Below, piece by piece: positions 1-13,300 of a stretch of DNA of 64,000 nucleotides; within the stretch, counting starts at the first letter, position 1; every line of letters begins with the position of its first letter. Under the pieces are notes generated by a model. The model was given only the letters and a program-made list of their open reading frames with translations. It was not told where the DNA came from and searched no databases. The stretch comes from Usnea hakonensis. Lineage: Eukaryota > Ascomycota > Lecanoromycetes > Lecanorales > Parmeliaceae. The DNA lies in the NCBI GenBank assembly GCA_013423325.1, contig BLJB01000238.1:1-64000 (forward strand). The letters run 5' to 3'. Both the position numbers and the translations under genes were made by a program.

Positions 1-124
1 GGGACTTGAAAAAAATTAAAGTTCGAAATCCCTCTATGCATGACTTATGCTCCATACTCTTACATATAAACATGCGGACGAGTAAGTATAGCCGAAAAAT
101 TCCGTGAGAGCTAGCTCAGAGATT

Positions 125-450
125 ACATGGCAGAGCCAAAACAAGGTCGACTGGCTTCGTGACAGCAATGCTTCCAGTGAAAGTCACAAATGCGAGGATC
201 GCGATCTTCGAATACGAAAGCCAATGGTTCGGCAGAGGCTCCATCAACCAGAGACTTTACAGCGTGGCGGATCAGCTTGTGTAAGCACTTTACCAATAGA
301 GACCAAGAGGTGCAAAGCGACCCATCATATCTGTTTGTCGCTGCTTGGGCGGCATTGTCGTCGAAGAGGCTATGCTCACTGCAAAATTACGACAGACAGA
401 CTGGGCCTCTTTTGGTGGAGCTAGCCTTCTACAGCTAGATTGCCGAGGGG
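125..450 (+). pseudogene. relic of a lipase-like N-terminal domain of a fungal NLR
   Basis: Three reading frames in succession give recognisable pieces of the alpha/beta-hydrolase (DUF676-like) domain that often starts fungal STAND/NLR proteins. Around 125-165 the piece is TWQSQNKVDWLRD. Around 170-282 it is VTNARIAIFEYESQWFG followed by NQRLYSVADQLV. Around 310-390 it is KRPIIS followed by CLGGIVVEEAML. Intact relatives read roughly 'W..NG..WL', 'ARI.TFGY' and 'RPIIF..HSLGG'. Here the His-Ser of the nucleophile elbow is replaced by Arg-Cys, the pieces lie in different frames, and a stop follows the middle one. No NACHT or repeat domain follows, since a HET gene starts at 585. Read as a decayed fragment. 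The short frame pieces could also reflect sequencing error, but the lost nucleophile argues for decay. Confidence 0.5.
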
Positions 451-584
451 TTAGACTTCTCGATATTACACGAAACACGAAGCTTTTCGATGTCTTTATC
501 GTCTTTAAGAAAAGCTCGCTCAGGAGGGATATTGTATGGGCCAGGGAATCATTAACATCATCACTTTACTCTTAATCTGCATTC

Positions 585-2681
585 ATGAAAGTCGAGGAAA
601 TGGTGAATAGATTTCGTGGATAGAAAAGTGCCGCTTTTACTAACGATGCACGGCAGAGTGTCATTTCCAAGCAAAGGATCGTAATATCTCCCGGAGAAAT
701 CATTCATCTACAATCTGCCGACCTGCTGAGAAGGCCTTGCCCGTGGTGCAGGGAGAACAAACTTGATAAACGGAGAGATAGGGAGCTTCGTCATTCATCC
801 GAAAGATTCCTGAAAGGTGCTGAAAGCGGATGCAGCAGGTGTCTGCTTTTCTGGGCTGGATTTTTGAAGCTAATGGAATTAAAAAAAGTGTGCCGTGAAG
901 AATTTCGAACTCTTGATACCGATATAGATTCTAGATTCTTTACCAAGTCTGATCAACGTCCATGTTCAAGCCCCATTGTGGGTACCCATCGCTCTTTGGA
1001 TGGCACTCGACGGTCGCGAGTAGATAGCATTGTCGTCGAATGGTTACGAGAATGTGTTGAGAAGCATGACTGTCAAGGAAGTACAACGCTACCAAGTCGG
1101 GTGCTCGATGTCAGCCAATCTTCCGAAGGTGGTATACATTTGTACGTGACCGACCAGGAGATCGAGCCTTACGCAGCGTTGAGTCATTGCTGGGGCGGAG
1201 AAGTGCCAATGAAGACAACGAGATTGAATTACGAAGCTCAGCAAAATCACATTGCTGTGGATGACTTGCCTCAAAATTTCCAGGATGCTATCGAGGTTAC
1301 ACGCAAATTAGGACTTCGTTATCTTTGGATTGATGCTCTCTGTATCATACAGGATGATCTGTCCGATTGGGAAGTGGAGTCACGGGAGATGTCCAGCATC
1401 TATGGCGATGCGCACCTTGTCATCGGTGCAGATGGTGCTAAGGGTGCAGAAGAGGGGTTTTTACGCGATTCCCCTGAGTACAATTCTATGCACGCAGATG
1501 AAAGATCTGCACTTGTTGCCGTCGTCGATGACGAACAGGCTGATGTGTACGTATCTGAGTGTCCAGAGCACTATGACACCTGCTCCTTGTTGCATAGGGC
1601 AATATCAAGTGAACAGAATGAAGGTGTAGTTGAGAATCCTCTCTCACAGCGAGCATGGACCTTTCAAGAACAGCTTCTGGCCCGCAGGATGGTTCACTTC
1701 ACAAAGGAAGAGATGGTTTGGGAATGCAAATCCCGATATCGGTGCGAATGTACTCAGTTTGATGATTCTCGCCAGAGAATCTCAAAGGATGATTGGATTT
1801 CTGGAGACACCGCAAACATGGGAGTCCAGTGGTACTCATTTGTCAACGAAGTATGCGTGAGACAGCTGACTTTCCAAACCGATATACTTCCGTGTCTTTC
1901 AGGTATCGCAGCTCAGATGGAGGCGAGCATGATGGGTCGCTATTTGGCGGGACTCTGGGAAGAGGATCTGCTGCTTGGTCTGACCTGGAGCTATAAAGAA
2001 TTGCAGACTCGGATGGTGCCTCAGCAAGCGCCTTCATGGTCGTGGGCCTCTCTCGAAAGCCATAGTTCCCCATACTCGCTCTTGCGACAAGAGTGGGAAT
2101 CGATAGCATTGAAGGTACCGCATGCCCACATTCTCGATGCCCAGTGTATTCCGAAGGGTCAGAATGCTTACGGTGCGATTTCTCAAGGCCACGTCAGCAT
2201 GCTCGCCCCATTCGTCCGCGTCGAGATTATGGAAAACCACAATGCTGCGAACGAAGTCAATCCATCCCATTGGATAATGAAAAGGCTTGCTGTAGAGCGA
2301 GCGGTCCAAGTCTTCGAAGCAGAATTCCAAATTCCGGCGAACGCCGACTTTCATCTGAGTCTTGAAGGACATGACTGTTTTTCCGCTGTGCTGATTGCCG
2401 AAATCGCCTGTATAGAATATGAACATTTTGGGTCCACCGAAAAAAGGGATGATTCCGAAAGCGATGATTCCGAACGCGATGATGAGCAGCACGGGCCGTC
2501 CGAGACTTTTGGCCTCGTTGTTCGGCAAAGGCTCGCTGAAGAGCCCAATCAGTTTGAGCGGGTCGGTTCCTTTAGCGGATTCGCTCGCTGGAACGGGGAC
2601 CCCCCGTTTGGAAACCACGGCAAACAGCAAGTGTTGGACTTTTTCGCAGGGGCGCAAGAGCGGACTGTAATGCTTCTGTAA
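585..2681 (+). CDS. heterokaryon incompatibility (HET) domain protein
   Basis: Proposed structure: ATG at 585, a short exon to 602, an intron at 603-656 (GTGAAT donor, ACTAAC branch site at 639-644, CAG acceptor), then one long exon. This gives about 680 aa. The N-terminus has the Cys pairs common in this family (PCPWC, then GCSRCLLFW). The HET domain begins at YAALSHCWGG and continues through NFQDAIEVTRKLGLRYLWID and ALCIIQDD to IYGDAHLVIGADGA. NPLSQRAWTFQEQLLARRM is the usual downstream block. HET proteins mediate non-self recognition and cell death after fusion of unlike hyphae. Near the C-terminus a 15-bp tandem repeat (about 2448-2483) encodes an acidic Asp/Ser-rich stretch. There is no in-frame ATG between the upstream stop (about 622) and 873, which is why the first exon is proposed. 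Family call is secure, start is likely. Confidence 0.88.
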
Positions 2682-3714
2682 ATAAAGCAGGCAGACACCT
2701 TGATGAAAGGAAAATTTTCATGGGGAAATGGTGCGCAGATATGTTCAGTGTCAGCTGATCCATACTCGTATCGTAAAGAGCACTCTCCAACCTTCCAAAC
2801 AATCACCTCCCATCTCCATCCGCAACTGCTGCAGTCACAACCCCAACTTCCCTTAACCACGCCGCTCCCTCTTATCGCCAAAGCGCTCGAAACCTCAAAC
2901 AATCTCCCTAACCCTAAATCACTCTCCACCAATGAACTCACCCTCAAACAACAACCATCCTCCTATATCCTAAGCCGAACTTGAACCGCGCTCGCGGTTG
3001 GCTACATACAGGAGTTGTGCTCTACTACCGTCCGCCTCGAGTCTCGCCTCGTTAGATTACAGAGACAGACCCCTAACCCACATCCCATTCACGTCCTAAT
3101 CTAAAATAGAAGAGAAGTAATAATCGCCCGCCAACCAAATCATCACCTCCTACCTCCCCCCCCCCTACCCTCCCTTCCCCATCCCACGTACCTCCCCATT
3201 CCATGAAAGGATAGATCTTTGAGGGGTGGATGGAGTGGATGGATGGATGGATGGAGTGTGGAAGGGAGAGAGGTTTGACGAGGTGTCATGTATCTATGGA
3301 TATACGTATATAGATATAGACATGGAAGACTTGTTTCCCACAGAGAGCTCTGATGTTGTTGTTGTTGTTGGAAAGAGATCATCCTCATTCTTTGCTCAGT
3401 GAGTTTGATTAGATTATTTATTTACTTGAATTATATACATATGTACTATAGAAATTCATATTACTATGTACCCTGGCCCATCGCATCGCATCATCGCTGT
3501 ATATATAGTAGTGGTATAGAATGGTAAACGGAATCGTACCACGAGGATAAAAAAGTCCGAGCGAAACAACAACAGCAAGAACCACCAAAAAATCCTCCCC
3601 AAAAAGCCTCGCCGCAACGCCCCCCAAAAGCGCACATTCATTCGTCCCGGAGATATATATATATATNNATATATATATATATCAAGAAAGGCAGTAATAC
3701 GAACAACCTCATCC
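2682..3714. other. intergenic, low complexity, with a perfect palindrome
   Basis: No gene is supported. The stretch holds CT-rich and GA-rich tracts, a (GGAT)n run near 3230, a CAA/GTT triplet run near 3355 and an (AT)n tract at about 3653-3682 that contains a two-base N gap (3667-3668). A perfect inverted repeat, AACCGCG-CT-CGCGGTT, lies at 2984-2999. Confidence 0.6.
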
Positions 3715-6700
3715 CTAAACCCCCGGCTTATCGAAATCCGGATAATTGGGCCAATTCCCCAACCCAGCCGGATCCCCGCCGATCCTCACATACGTCGACT
3801 TACTCGGCGTGGGCCCATCGAGCACAAACACCTGGAACCACCCGGGGGGACAAACGTGCGCGTTCGGCGGCGCGGTGATGGTGCAGGTCGATCCCGCGCA
3901 CGACACGGCGGGGAACAAGATGCGCTGGCCCATGCTGTTGCCGTGGGTGCTTGCCTCGGCGCCGAGGAGGGACACGCGGAGATTGGCGGTGCTGCCGGCG
4001 GTGATGGTGATGGGGATGGAGGCGCCGTAGGTCCAGTCTGTGTTTGCGATGGTGTAGGCGGGTTGGGGGTTCCCGGCGAGGAGGTACGGCGGGACGAAGA
4101 CTTCGACGCGGTATTCCTCGGGGTTGACGTTGTCTTCCGGGTCGGAGCCCGAGACCATGACGCGGCCGTCCTGGAGGAGGATGGCTTCGGAGTGGTAGAG
4201 GCGGGCGACGATGGTGTTGGCCATGATGGAGATGCGGGCGCCGGCGGGCTGGGAGGGGTCGTAGAGGAGGGCGTTGAGGTTCGGGGAGGTGGCGAGGCCG
4301 AAGCCCGCGGCGCCTTGGTGCGCGCCGTTGAGGATCAGGTAGGTGCCGTCGGGGAGGGTGGCGATGCAGGGCATGACGCGCTTGGAGGGCATGCGTTCGA
4401 GGGTCCATGTCGGGGCGGCGGCTTCGGGTTGGGTGGAGACGCAGTTGTCGAGGGCGACGCCGGCGTAGGGGGTCGAGCCGCCGCAGATGAGGATGGTGAG
4501 GGGGTCGGTGTAGGGGGCGTGTTGGGGCATGAGGACGGCGGTGCCTTCGAGCGGGTAGGTGCGGCCGCCGAGGAAGTTGTTGACGGAGCCGGGGATGTTG
4601 GGGAGTTGTTTGGTTGTGGCGAAGGAGTTTTCGTCCAGGACGCGGGCTTCGTTGTAGTAGGCGATGAAGATGCCGCCGGATGGGAGGACGGCCAGGAAGG
4701 GGTAGAGGTTGTAGGGGTCCGTGCGGTTGAGGAAGTCTAGGTAGACGACCGAGTTTCCTCCGGCTGGGGTGGGGAGTATCTCTAGGGTCGGGACGGGGCC
4801 GGCGTTGGATCCACTCTCGCCGCCGACGACGAGGATCTTTCCGTTGGCCATGATCATGGCACTTGGATACCAGCGGCCGTTCTGGAGAGTCAGTTCGTTC
4901 ACGTTTTCTTGCCAGTCGTTTGTGGGGCCGCCTGGCCAGTAGAGCCTGACGCCAAAGGTCGAGGTCAGAGACCAACCACCAACGGTGATTTGTCTTCCAG
5001 CCTTGTCGGGCAAAGTAAGACCTGCGGAGCAGAAGACGTCCGTTTTGAGACCGTTCATTGTTCGCCATGCAGAGGCAAAGTTGTTGACCTTGGAGACATC
5101 TAGCTCGTAGGCTCCCGTGGAGTTGGCTGCCAGACTAGTCCCGTGCTTTTCCAAAAAGGTGACTTTCCCTGTGATCGTTTGAGATGTGATGAGAGGTACC
5201 ACAACACCACCAATCAGTAGCTGATATGCACCTGCACCAGTACCTGAAGGCGTGTGCCATGTATACAGCGGGGTACCAGTCCATCGGTACAAGCTGAGGA
5301 GATTACCGGCACCGCAAAGATATGTCGGATCTCCCGAGCAAGCCATGTTGCATGCAGTATCGGAAGCCTGTTTCGTGGAGCCTCCATTGGTGAGATCGGT
5401 CGGATCTCCGCAATCTGATACTCTCCGTCAGTAATCAAGTAGATGGAGTCAACTTCCAGGAAGAAACATACAACACTCGTCTCCGTACTCCATGCCGGCA
5501 ATAGGGTACCCGTACGCAGAGCACAGACTGAGGCAGTTCTTGGCGCTGTTGTTATTCGTGTTGATGATTTGATACGGCAGGACTTTGGTGAATCCATCAC
5601 TGTTGTCGGAACGTCAGTAAGTTGAGCCATCCCTATAATTGGAATCTCCAAGTAAGGAGACCAGGCAGGACACTCACCTATAACAGCCATCATACGTCCA
5701 TGAACCAGGCAAGCCAGATGTTTGTGCAATTGCAGGTGCATATGTCTTTATCGTGCTGTTCGAATATGTGCTCAGTCTGTTACCAGCGCCGCAAATCTCC
5801 TTCGAATTACCACCGCAAGCCATGTTACAGTCGGTGTCCGATGACGCGAGAGTACCTCCGGCGTAGATAGCATTGCCACAGAAGCACTGGACGCTATATT
5901 CCATTGCTGCAATAGAAAACCCCTGTGAATAGCAGGTTCCGACACATGATTCTACGGTAAGACTTGAGTTATCAGGCAGCTGCGTGGGAAGAACACGTCC
6001 ATTGGCACCGTCAATGTAGCAGCCTTTGTACGTCCATCCCGAAGGGAGACCGTTTGCAGGTGCAGTCTTGCTCGCAGTAGGAGCCGCGGAGGCGGAGGAG
6101 GGCTTGGTGGTAGGCACACCATCAACGACCGGAGTGGAAGAAGTAGGACCAGGGGTTGTGGACTTGATAGTTGGCGAGGGGGTCACTGAAGGGGCAATCT
6201 TTGTGCTCGAAGGTACCACTGTAGAGGACGATGACTGTGAAGAACTTATGCTGACGGGCACTGCACCGGTGCCGGGAGCCTGGTACATATCGAGTCTGTA
6301 TGGGCCACCACAAAACTCGGATGAGTTTCCGCCGCAGACCATATTACAGCCCGAGAGACCGTCTGGAGCAGGGCCGCCTCCGCCTGTAAAAGTGTTGGCG
6401 CAATCTTCGCTGTCTATTAGTATGATACTAGCAGGATAGATGGCAGGTCATTACGTACAGCACTCGCCTCCATACTCCAGTCCGGCATACTTCTGGTTGT
6501 TCTGTCCACATACTGCTGCACAAAGGGCCACCGTCGCCGATCCTACCCCTCCCGGCGTCGCATAGCCAGTTGCAAGAGTGCGAGTTGCTTGATCACTGAT
6601 GTCGTGTTGCTTCAGTAAGAAGACTGGTAGAAAGCGTTGCAGAATTTGGTGAGCACTCACACATAGCACCCAATCCATGTCCAGCCGTTTGGTCCCGGAT

Positions 6701-7316
6701 CATGCACGGGGATTAGCGACGGATTTTTGAACACAGTCAATCTGTTAGGACCTCCGCATGCTTCAGAAGAGTTGCCTGAGCATCCCATATTGCAGTCCCC
6801 TGCAGGGGTTTGGGCAACGTAACTGCTCAGCACATTCCCACAGTCTACAGATTGAAGGTTAGTCCAGCCCAAGCATGTTTTTAATCCCAGAAATTGAATG
6901 AATTGTGGACTTACAGCATTCTGCAGAATATTCCACTCCGGCGAGTCCATATTTCTTACTACTGCAATATGCGATGCAAGATTCATCGGTCATTTTCGAG
7001 CCATCGGCGTAGTAGTCTCCAATTATAGAGCGCGCGCTCCCAGAGTCACTGGAACCAAGGCTCAGCTCTTCTTGGACGAAAATTAACGGGAAAGAGAGTA
7101 CCCACTTATAGCAACCTTGATAAGTCCAGTTGGTCGGGAGATTGTTAGGCGTAACTAGAGCTCGCTTCTGCAACGAGGGATGGAATTGTTGGGGAGAGGC
7201 ACATGAGAAGCCCAACTGCAGAAGCTATCAACAAAAACTATATCAGATCATACAAGGTCCGGATTACATACAAACAAGGCTAGAAGCGACCAGACAGAAA
7301 GCAACTGTGAGGCCAT
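3715..7316 (-). CDS. secreted WSC-domain glyoxal oxidase (copper radical oxidase, AA5-like)
   Basis: Start ATG is at 7316. Exon 1 (7316-7272) joins an exon starting at 7224 across a 47-nt intron, giving a signal peptide (MASQLLSVWSLLALFLLQLG). Four Cys-rich WSC domains follow, each opening with W.(Y/W).GCY and closing with CNM.C.GN...CG....L. They are split by several introns of about 50 nt, and a Ser/Thr-rich linker lies between the second and third. The last large exon (5346-3715) encodes the oxidase: the cross-linking Cys in DVFCSAG (near 5040), the radical Tyr in NGRWYPSAM (near 4870), the copper-binding Tyr-His in ARLYHSEA (near 4195) and the His in STHGNSMG (near 3945), then a DUF1929-type C-terminus. 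The family oxidises aldehydes or alcohols to produce H2O2 outside the cell. WSC domains bind glycans. The catalytic exon is distinctly GC-rich, which creates long antisense ORFs. Confidence 0.92.
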
Positions 7317-10300
7317 GATAACGAATGTGGATGAGGGCAGGACTGGCACCTTGCTCCTCGAAGTTTTAAAGAGAATGACAATACAAGGGCGGTACGCTGA
7401 CAGTAGCGAGAGTGGAGTCCGTAGAGACAGAAGAGATAGAAAAACCAGAAAGGACCGTAAGAGCGCAACGACATTAAATAGTGATTTTAAGAAGTTGAGA
7501 AGAGCAAAGGCAATATCAAGAAGATGTCCCAATCGGGACAATATGAGACTTTAGTCTACTTACATGTCTGCTTGACGGGCCACTAGCTGTTATCCGGTAT
7601 TACCGTATGCATGATCCATTCGACCAGCATCCTTGGCGACAGAATCTAATAGAACACGGCATCTTCATCTTGGGTGCCTGTGCCTATAATTGGGGGGGTG
7701 TCGAGTAAGCTCGGTTCTTGGACGAATTACCTTAGCTCTCTTTCCCGGTGGTGTGATTAAATCGTAGGGCTAGAGTACTTGGCTAGTTTATCCCGAATTT
7801 TAGCGCGTGTTGGTACTTGGTACTTGGTAGCCAGTCGCAACTACTACTGCAACTACTACATACCTTATTTTGGCCTTTCTCACCCGTTCACACCACTCTC
7901 TAGCGGGTTCTTAACCTTCGGTCTTGAGGATTCCTTCCTTTGTTCCTTTGGCAACATGCGGCCTTTCCGGGCTTGGCCGACTTGCGTTCTGGACTGCAAT
8001 CTGTGCGAGGCTTAGCTCCAGGATACGGCCTTTCGTATGTCTGAGAGCCTAGGAGAAAATGGATGTCAGCTAAGCAGCTCTAGATTCAGCATTGGGCGCT
8101 GGAATGCGTTTAATAGATGACTCGTACACGTGATGGAGCCGATTTCTAGCTAGCTCTTCTACATGTCTTCGTATCATTCGTCCAAATGACCTGAGAAATT
8201 CACTCATTCGAAGCCAAGTATCCCAAAAGGGCATATGAGCCTCGAAGAGAATCTAGTCTAGTTTTCTCATAATCCATAATGTGTGTGAGAGCGGTTGTAG
8301 CTGTATTGATTCTGGTCAGATGCCCCTGAGGCTGTTTAAGTGATTACGAAAGGTGTAACCAATCCCGGTGTCGTCTTCCCTTTGCTTACAGCAGTAGCTG
8401 TCCACCATATGTGAGGGCAATGGGGTCTTGTGAGAAGGGTTTTAGAGGTGCTCTTAGGCTTCAGCTTGCATGGCTCTTCTGGGACTTATATCGCCTTACA
8501 GTTAGAGCAACCGGTACTTACACTACGACAAAACACACCGGAATAGAAGCACCTGGTGTCTTTCAAGTACAGGAAGTCAGCGCAGCATCGCAGATATTAA
8601 AGGATAGGCGTTCCTTTGCTCTTTCGAAGACCTCGTCTGGCAAATGTAAGACGTCTAGCCGACCCAAGGGTGTACATCAGTCCAAAGAGGAAGGCTTCAT
8701 CCAGCTTTTGGGACAAGCTTCAGCCTTGGATGGTGCCATGATCCAGGTTGTCCAAATTCCTTCTCGAATCTCCAGTGTTATAGGTGGGCATCCTGTCGAG
8801 AGTTCGGCAGGCAACCTTGGTTCAGTTGATTTTGCGGTGAGTCTGTAAGGTATGGCTGGGGCGGTAATGACCATTGAGCAGGCCACAAGAAAGCCTTATT
8901 GGGGTCGCAATAAGATGGACAAGGCTGGACCTGCGCCTCGTGTCTTGGATAAGCGAGAGCAAGCGGTAATAAAAGAGATTGAAGTGGAATGCCACTCTTG
9001 GCTTTTGCTTGTCCTGCTGGTTTCGCTGTTGTCGTTCGATTGGATAAGAAGAGGCTTTCGGAATGGTTACATGAGCTATTCATTGACTAAACAAGTGTCT
9101 ACGGTAAAGCAGATGAGATGTCAATTTTTGCTTTTTCTGGGGAAAACAAAAGATATGAAGTAAAATGATGACAAACAAGAGATTCTACCAAATTTCAAAT
9201 TTCAAGAAGCCAACGTCCCAAGATCTTAGATGAATGATCAGATGACAGACCCGGTATCTTTAGCCTGAAGTTGAATCCCAAAAATAAATTTTCCGTGGAC
9301 CGGATCCAAGGTCACCCGCAGTAGCTTCCGCCGCTAGCGGAGCTTTGCACCGAGATTGCACGCGAGAGAAAGTGGGGTCTGACTTTCGTCGGCATCCCGT
9401 CCGTTCATCATTATTTGTACCCTGTATATTTTTGAGCTTGGCATTTTTTTTTTTTTTTTTGCTGAGGGGAAAAGGGGGAAAAGGAGGATGGGGCAGTGAA
9501 AGTTGGGGGCGGGAAAAGGATGAAGGGCCGCTTTTTGTAATCCAAGTAGGTAAGGTACTCCGCAGTCCGAGTGATTATACGGTTGGAATGATTTGGGTCA
9601 GATGCATGAGATATTCCCGACTCCCGATACTCCTAGAATTGAAGGAATGTTCTCGGTAAGCGCATTATGCAGGTAATACACTCATCGAGTGGGGGGACCA
9701 TTCCCATGGAGTGGAGAGGTGGGGTACTCCAAGGCCTTAGCGTAGAGGCGTTATTTTGGCGGTCAAGACTCAGGGTTTGGACGACTGGAGGAGCTTTCCT
9801 TAATCGTGATCTGCACTAGAGTGTTAGCCTGGACACCATACTTACCTTAGATACCTTATGTATGCGTGGCGGTGAAGATTCAAGACTCAAGACTCAAGGT
9901 TCTCAACTTCCAAGAGCCTCTGAAAGTGTAATTGATGTTGTAGTAGGATGAAAGAATTTTTATATCTAGTTGCTCCTTAGTGCTCCGCCGGCCAGGAATA
10001 ATACGAGATGCATCCGACCTCGAGGAAGAGGAAGACCAGCTACAGCCGTTTCAACCGTGTCCATTGTCGGAATCTTCATCGTCTTTGGCCCGCCTATCTC
10101 AATTTCATTTTAAAATTAGTCCTTCAGATGTAGGGTGACTTGCGCATTATCATTTTCCTCTCAGAATTCATCTCATCCCTTTATTCTTGCAGATACTATG
10201 ATGTATATGAGTCAAGAAGCGAGAAAATGCGGGTCAATCATAAAAAAAAAGATTTCAAGAATACGAGGTTCGCTGTTTAGATCCCGCGTGCAAGCCTGGT

Positions 10301-13300
10301 GGCACTGGTGCGATCCAATCATTTTCAGAACCCTGTCCTTATTCCCTACCTACCCTATCAATAATTGCCAGAGGAAAATGATACATTATTATTTTATGAT
10401 GTAAAATATTCTCCGAGATCTTCGCCCCATGCTCAGATCTTGTCTTCCACAGAGTCACATCCTTCAAAATCCGGATCATAAAAGAGGACTGCTCTGCCCT
10501 CGAAAGGATCCAAGACTTCTGAAATGTGTTTCATGGCGTGCGCCCATGGAAAGCCGCTTCCAAATGGAGGTGATTCCACGACATCTAGAACCGAAAACAA
10601 TGGTGATAGAGACGGTCACACGACTTACCGGCTGACACGGTATGCTTGATGCGTGGCAGGATTTCGTGTCGTCCGAAAGCCGATACGAGTAAAATGCCTC
10701 ACTTTCACCATCCAATCAAAGGACCGACTAGATTTATCAGCGAGCTTGGCCGGCGAGGAAAATACCTTATTCTACCTTACTCTACACGACTACCTTAGCT
10801 TCATTAATTAAGCGAGCGCGAGCGGTAGTACAAAAGGTACCTATTATCAGTACTCTAGTCTCAGCCTATCTCACAACAGTGAGTCTTAGAATTAGGAGTC
10901 TTACTCGCATGTCTAGCGGCCGAATTGGCTAAAGTACGGGTAGTTCCAAGTCTAAGGTATGCTACTTGGGTACCTTACCTAGGTTGTCTTAGTACTAGGA
11001 CTCTATTATCCCATCCTTTGCACAGCCCCGTCCTGCAATTTCACCCTATCAATTCCCCCAGCTTTCAACGGCGAGAGGCTCAAGGCATCACTAATCGGGT
11101 ACGTAATAAAAATCATGCCAAGATATTATTACTCCAAAAGAAAGGGGTCAACTTCTTGAACGTCTGATAGGAGAAAGACCAGATGTACGGAGTACTATTG
11201 CAGCATCTTGTTCCTGCGTCAGTTCCTGCATCACCTCTGGGCATTCCTGCATTTCAATCCTTAGCGGTCACGGCCCCTATCTACCAGCTCTCGCTAGACT
11301 ACCTAGCCAACTTTGCGCCTGCGACCTTCTCCGATATCCCTTTTCTTCACCTCCACCCCGGGACCCCCAGAAAGATAGCATTTGGCGTAAAGCGTGCCTG
11401 ACGTTTCTAAACCTAGGTAGGTAAGAAGAATTTGATGATGAGGAATCTCAACGCTTCTTTCCCATTCTGGCTTTTGCCGAAAAAATCCTGCATCAACACG
11501 CTAAGAACCCACTCCAAAGCATCAAGACGTACCTGCATGGAGCATTCGGAGCTTTGCGCAAGATGAGTAAGAACAAGGCGATAATATCAAAAGCGCAATC
11601 ATGGCAATTCTTCACCTTTACGATACATTATTTGCTCTTTTAGGATTCCTTGGTCTTTCGACTCCTGACTAACAAATAGGCTCGTCCTTCTCACAGCGCC
11701 GCAACACCAGGATGCTGCGGTGTTCATTGAGAGATAAGGAGAGTACATAGCGCCAATACTTGAACGCCATCATTGGACAACGTATCCGTCATCAATCACA
11801 GCGCTCTCTTCATCTCTCTTGAGCGGAAAACCTCAAGAGGCTTTTTCTTGACCTCGGTGGACTTTATATATACCCAAATCTGATACCTAGCACTCAAGGG
11901 AAGCCTGCAGCAATAACTCCGCTCAATTATCATCATCGTCATCTCCATTGGCCCGCCAAGCGTTTCGAGCCAGAGGAATTCTTTTCCTGAAGATTTACAC
12001 AGATTCGAACTCTATCATGTCAGGTTCTGATTCTCCACTTTTATTTCCTTGATATGGCAGTCCTCACATGTCCAAACTTTCTCAGCCACCTTCTGATTCC
12101 CCATATCATCCAAGCGCTTCCCATAACCTCAGAACCATACCTTGAAAAAACATCACCATCTCTCCAGCCAAACCACACCCTACAAACCCCAAAAAAGCCC
12201 CCTTCCCCGTCCACCCCCTCTCTCCCTCTCCTTCCTCCCCCCGCCCCGATTCACCCTTCCAGAATCCCCCTCACGAACTTCATGACACCCCTTCCCCCCT
12301 TCCCACCCACACACCTGTACCCACCTTCCCTTTCGGCATTACTCCCCTACTCCGAAACCCAAACCCAAACCAAGCCAGCACTTTACTTTTTCCCTACTCC
12401 GCTTCCTACTGCATACCACTTATTTATACTGCCTCCCACTCATACTGTCTCCCATTTGATGAGTGTGTTTCTGTCTGATTTTTACTTTCTGTCAGGTTAA
12501 AAAAGAGTGGGGGAGGGGGGGGGAGGGGAATATAGAGAGGGGTATAGAGAGGGACAAGGGAATAGAGGGAGGGGAAAGAAGGAATAAGGGAGGAGGAGTG
12601 CTAGGAGTGGTAGAGGAGCAGACATACGTATCTGTCCGCCCAATTGCATTCGATTCGGATTTACTCAATACGATACTACTCCTCTCCTCTCCTCTCATAT
12701 TCTTTCGCATCATCGCTCCTACCCCTCCCATTCTCAACCATCTCCCCGCCATCCCCATCACCATCCCCATCCTCCATAGATATACCACTACCAATGCCAC
12801 CGCCACCACACTGAAACCCACTTCCTCATATCCCCGATCTCACCATATCCACGGCGTCAGGGAAGCATATACATCAACTTGGTGAGCGCAATTTGTCCTC
12901 ATTACCTGAGGTAGTATGGAGAGGATCAGTATGGACAGGATTAGTATAGATAAGGTTCGTACGAATAAGAAAATTCTTCGGTATAAAGGGCTATCCCTTT
13001 TTTCTTTTTCGAAGAAGAGGGTTTGAAGGGGGTCTTTGGGGTTGGGGAACACAGAAGGAGGAGAGGGATGGAAGGTGATGAGATGAGTTATATTGATTTA
13101 TGTTGGGGGGGGGGGGGGGGGGGGGGGGGTGTGNNGGGGGGGGGGGGGGGGGGGGGGGGGGCTGTGAGCTAGTGTGATCTCAGCATGATAACTCTCCATC
13201 AATGACGTCTGCGCCAAGTATTCTCCAGGCTTTATGTAGGACCTTACACTCCCTCTGTTTTTGGGGAAGTCTATGTGTGTATACATTGTATCTTGTATAA

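Noticed and set aside
3800..5068. Long open frames (422 aa on -, and 294 aa at 3856-4740 on +) overlapping the glyoxal oxidase exon
   Set aside because: They are Arg/His/Pro-rich or Gly/Val-rich shadows created by the high GC of the real exon. Only the chosen frame has family motifs.
12054..12500. 148-codon Pro/Ser/Thr-rich frame
   Set aside because: Lies in a CT-rich tract like others in this window and lacks any recognisable motif.
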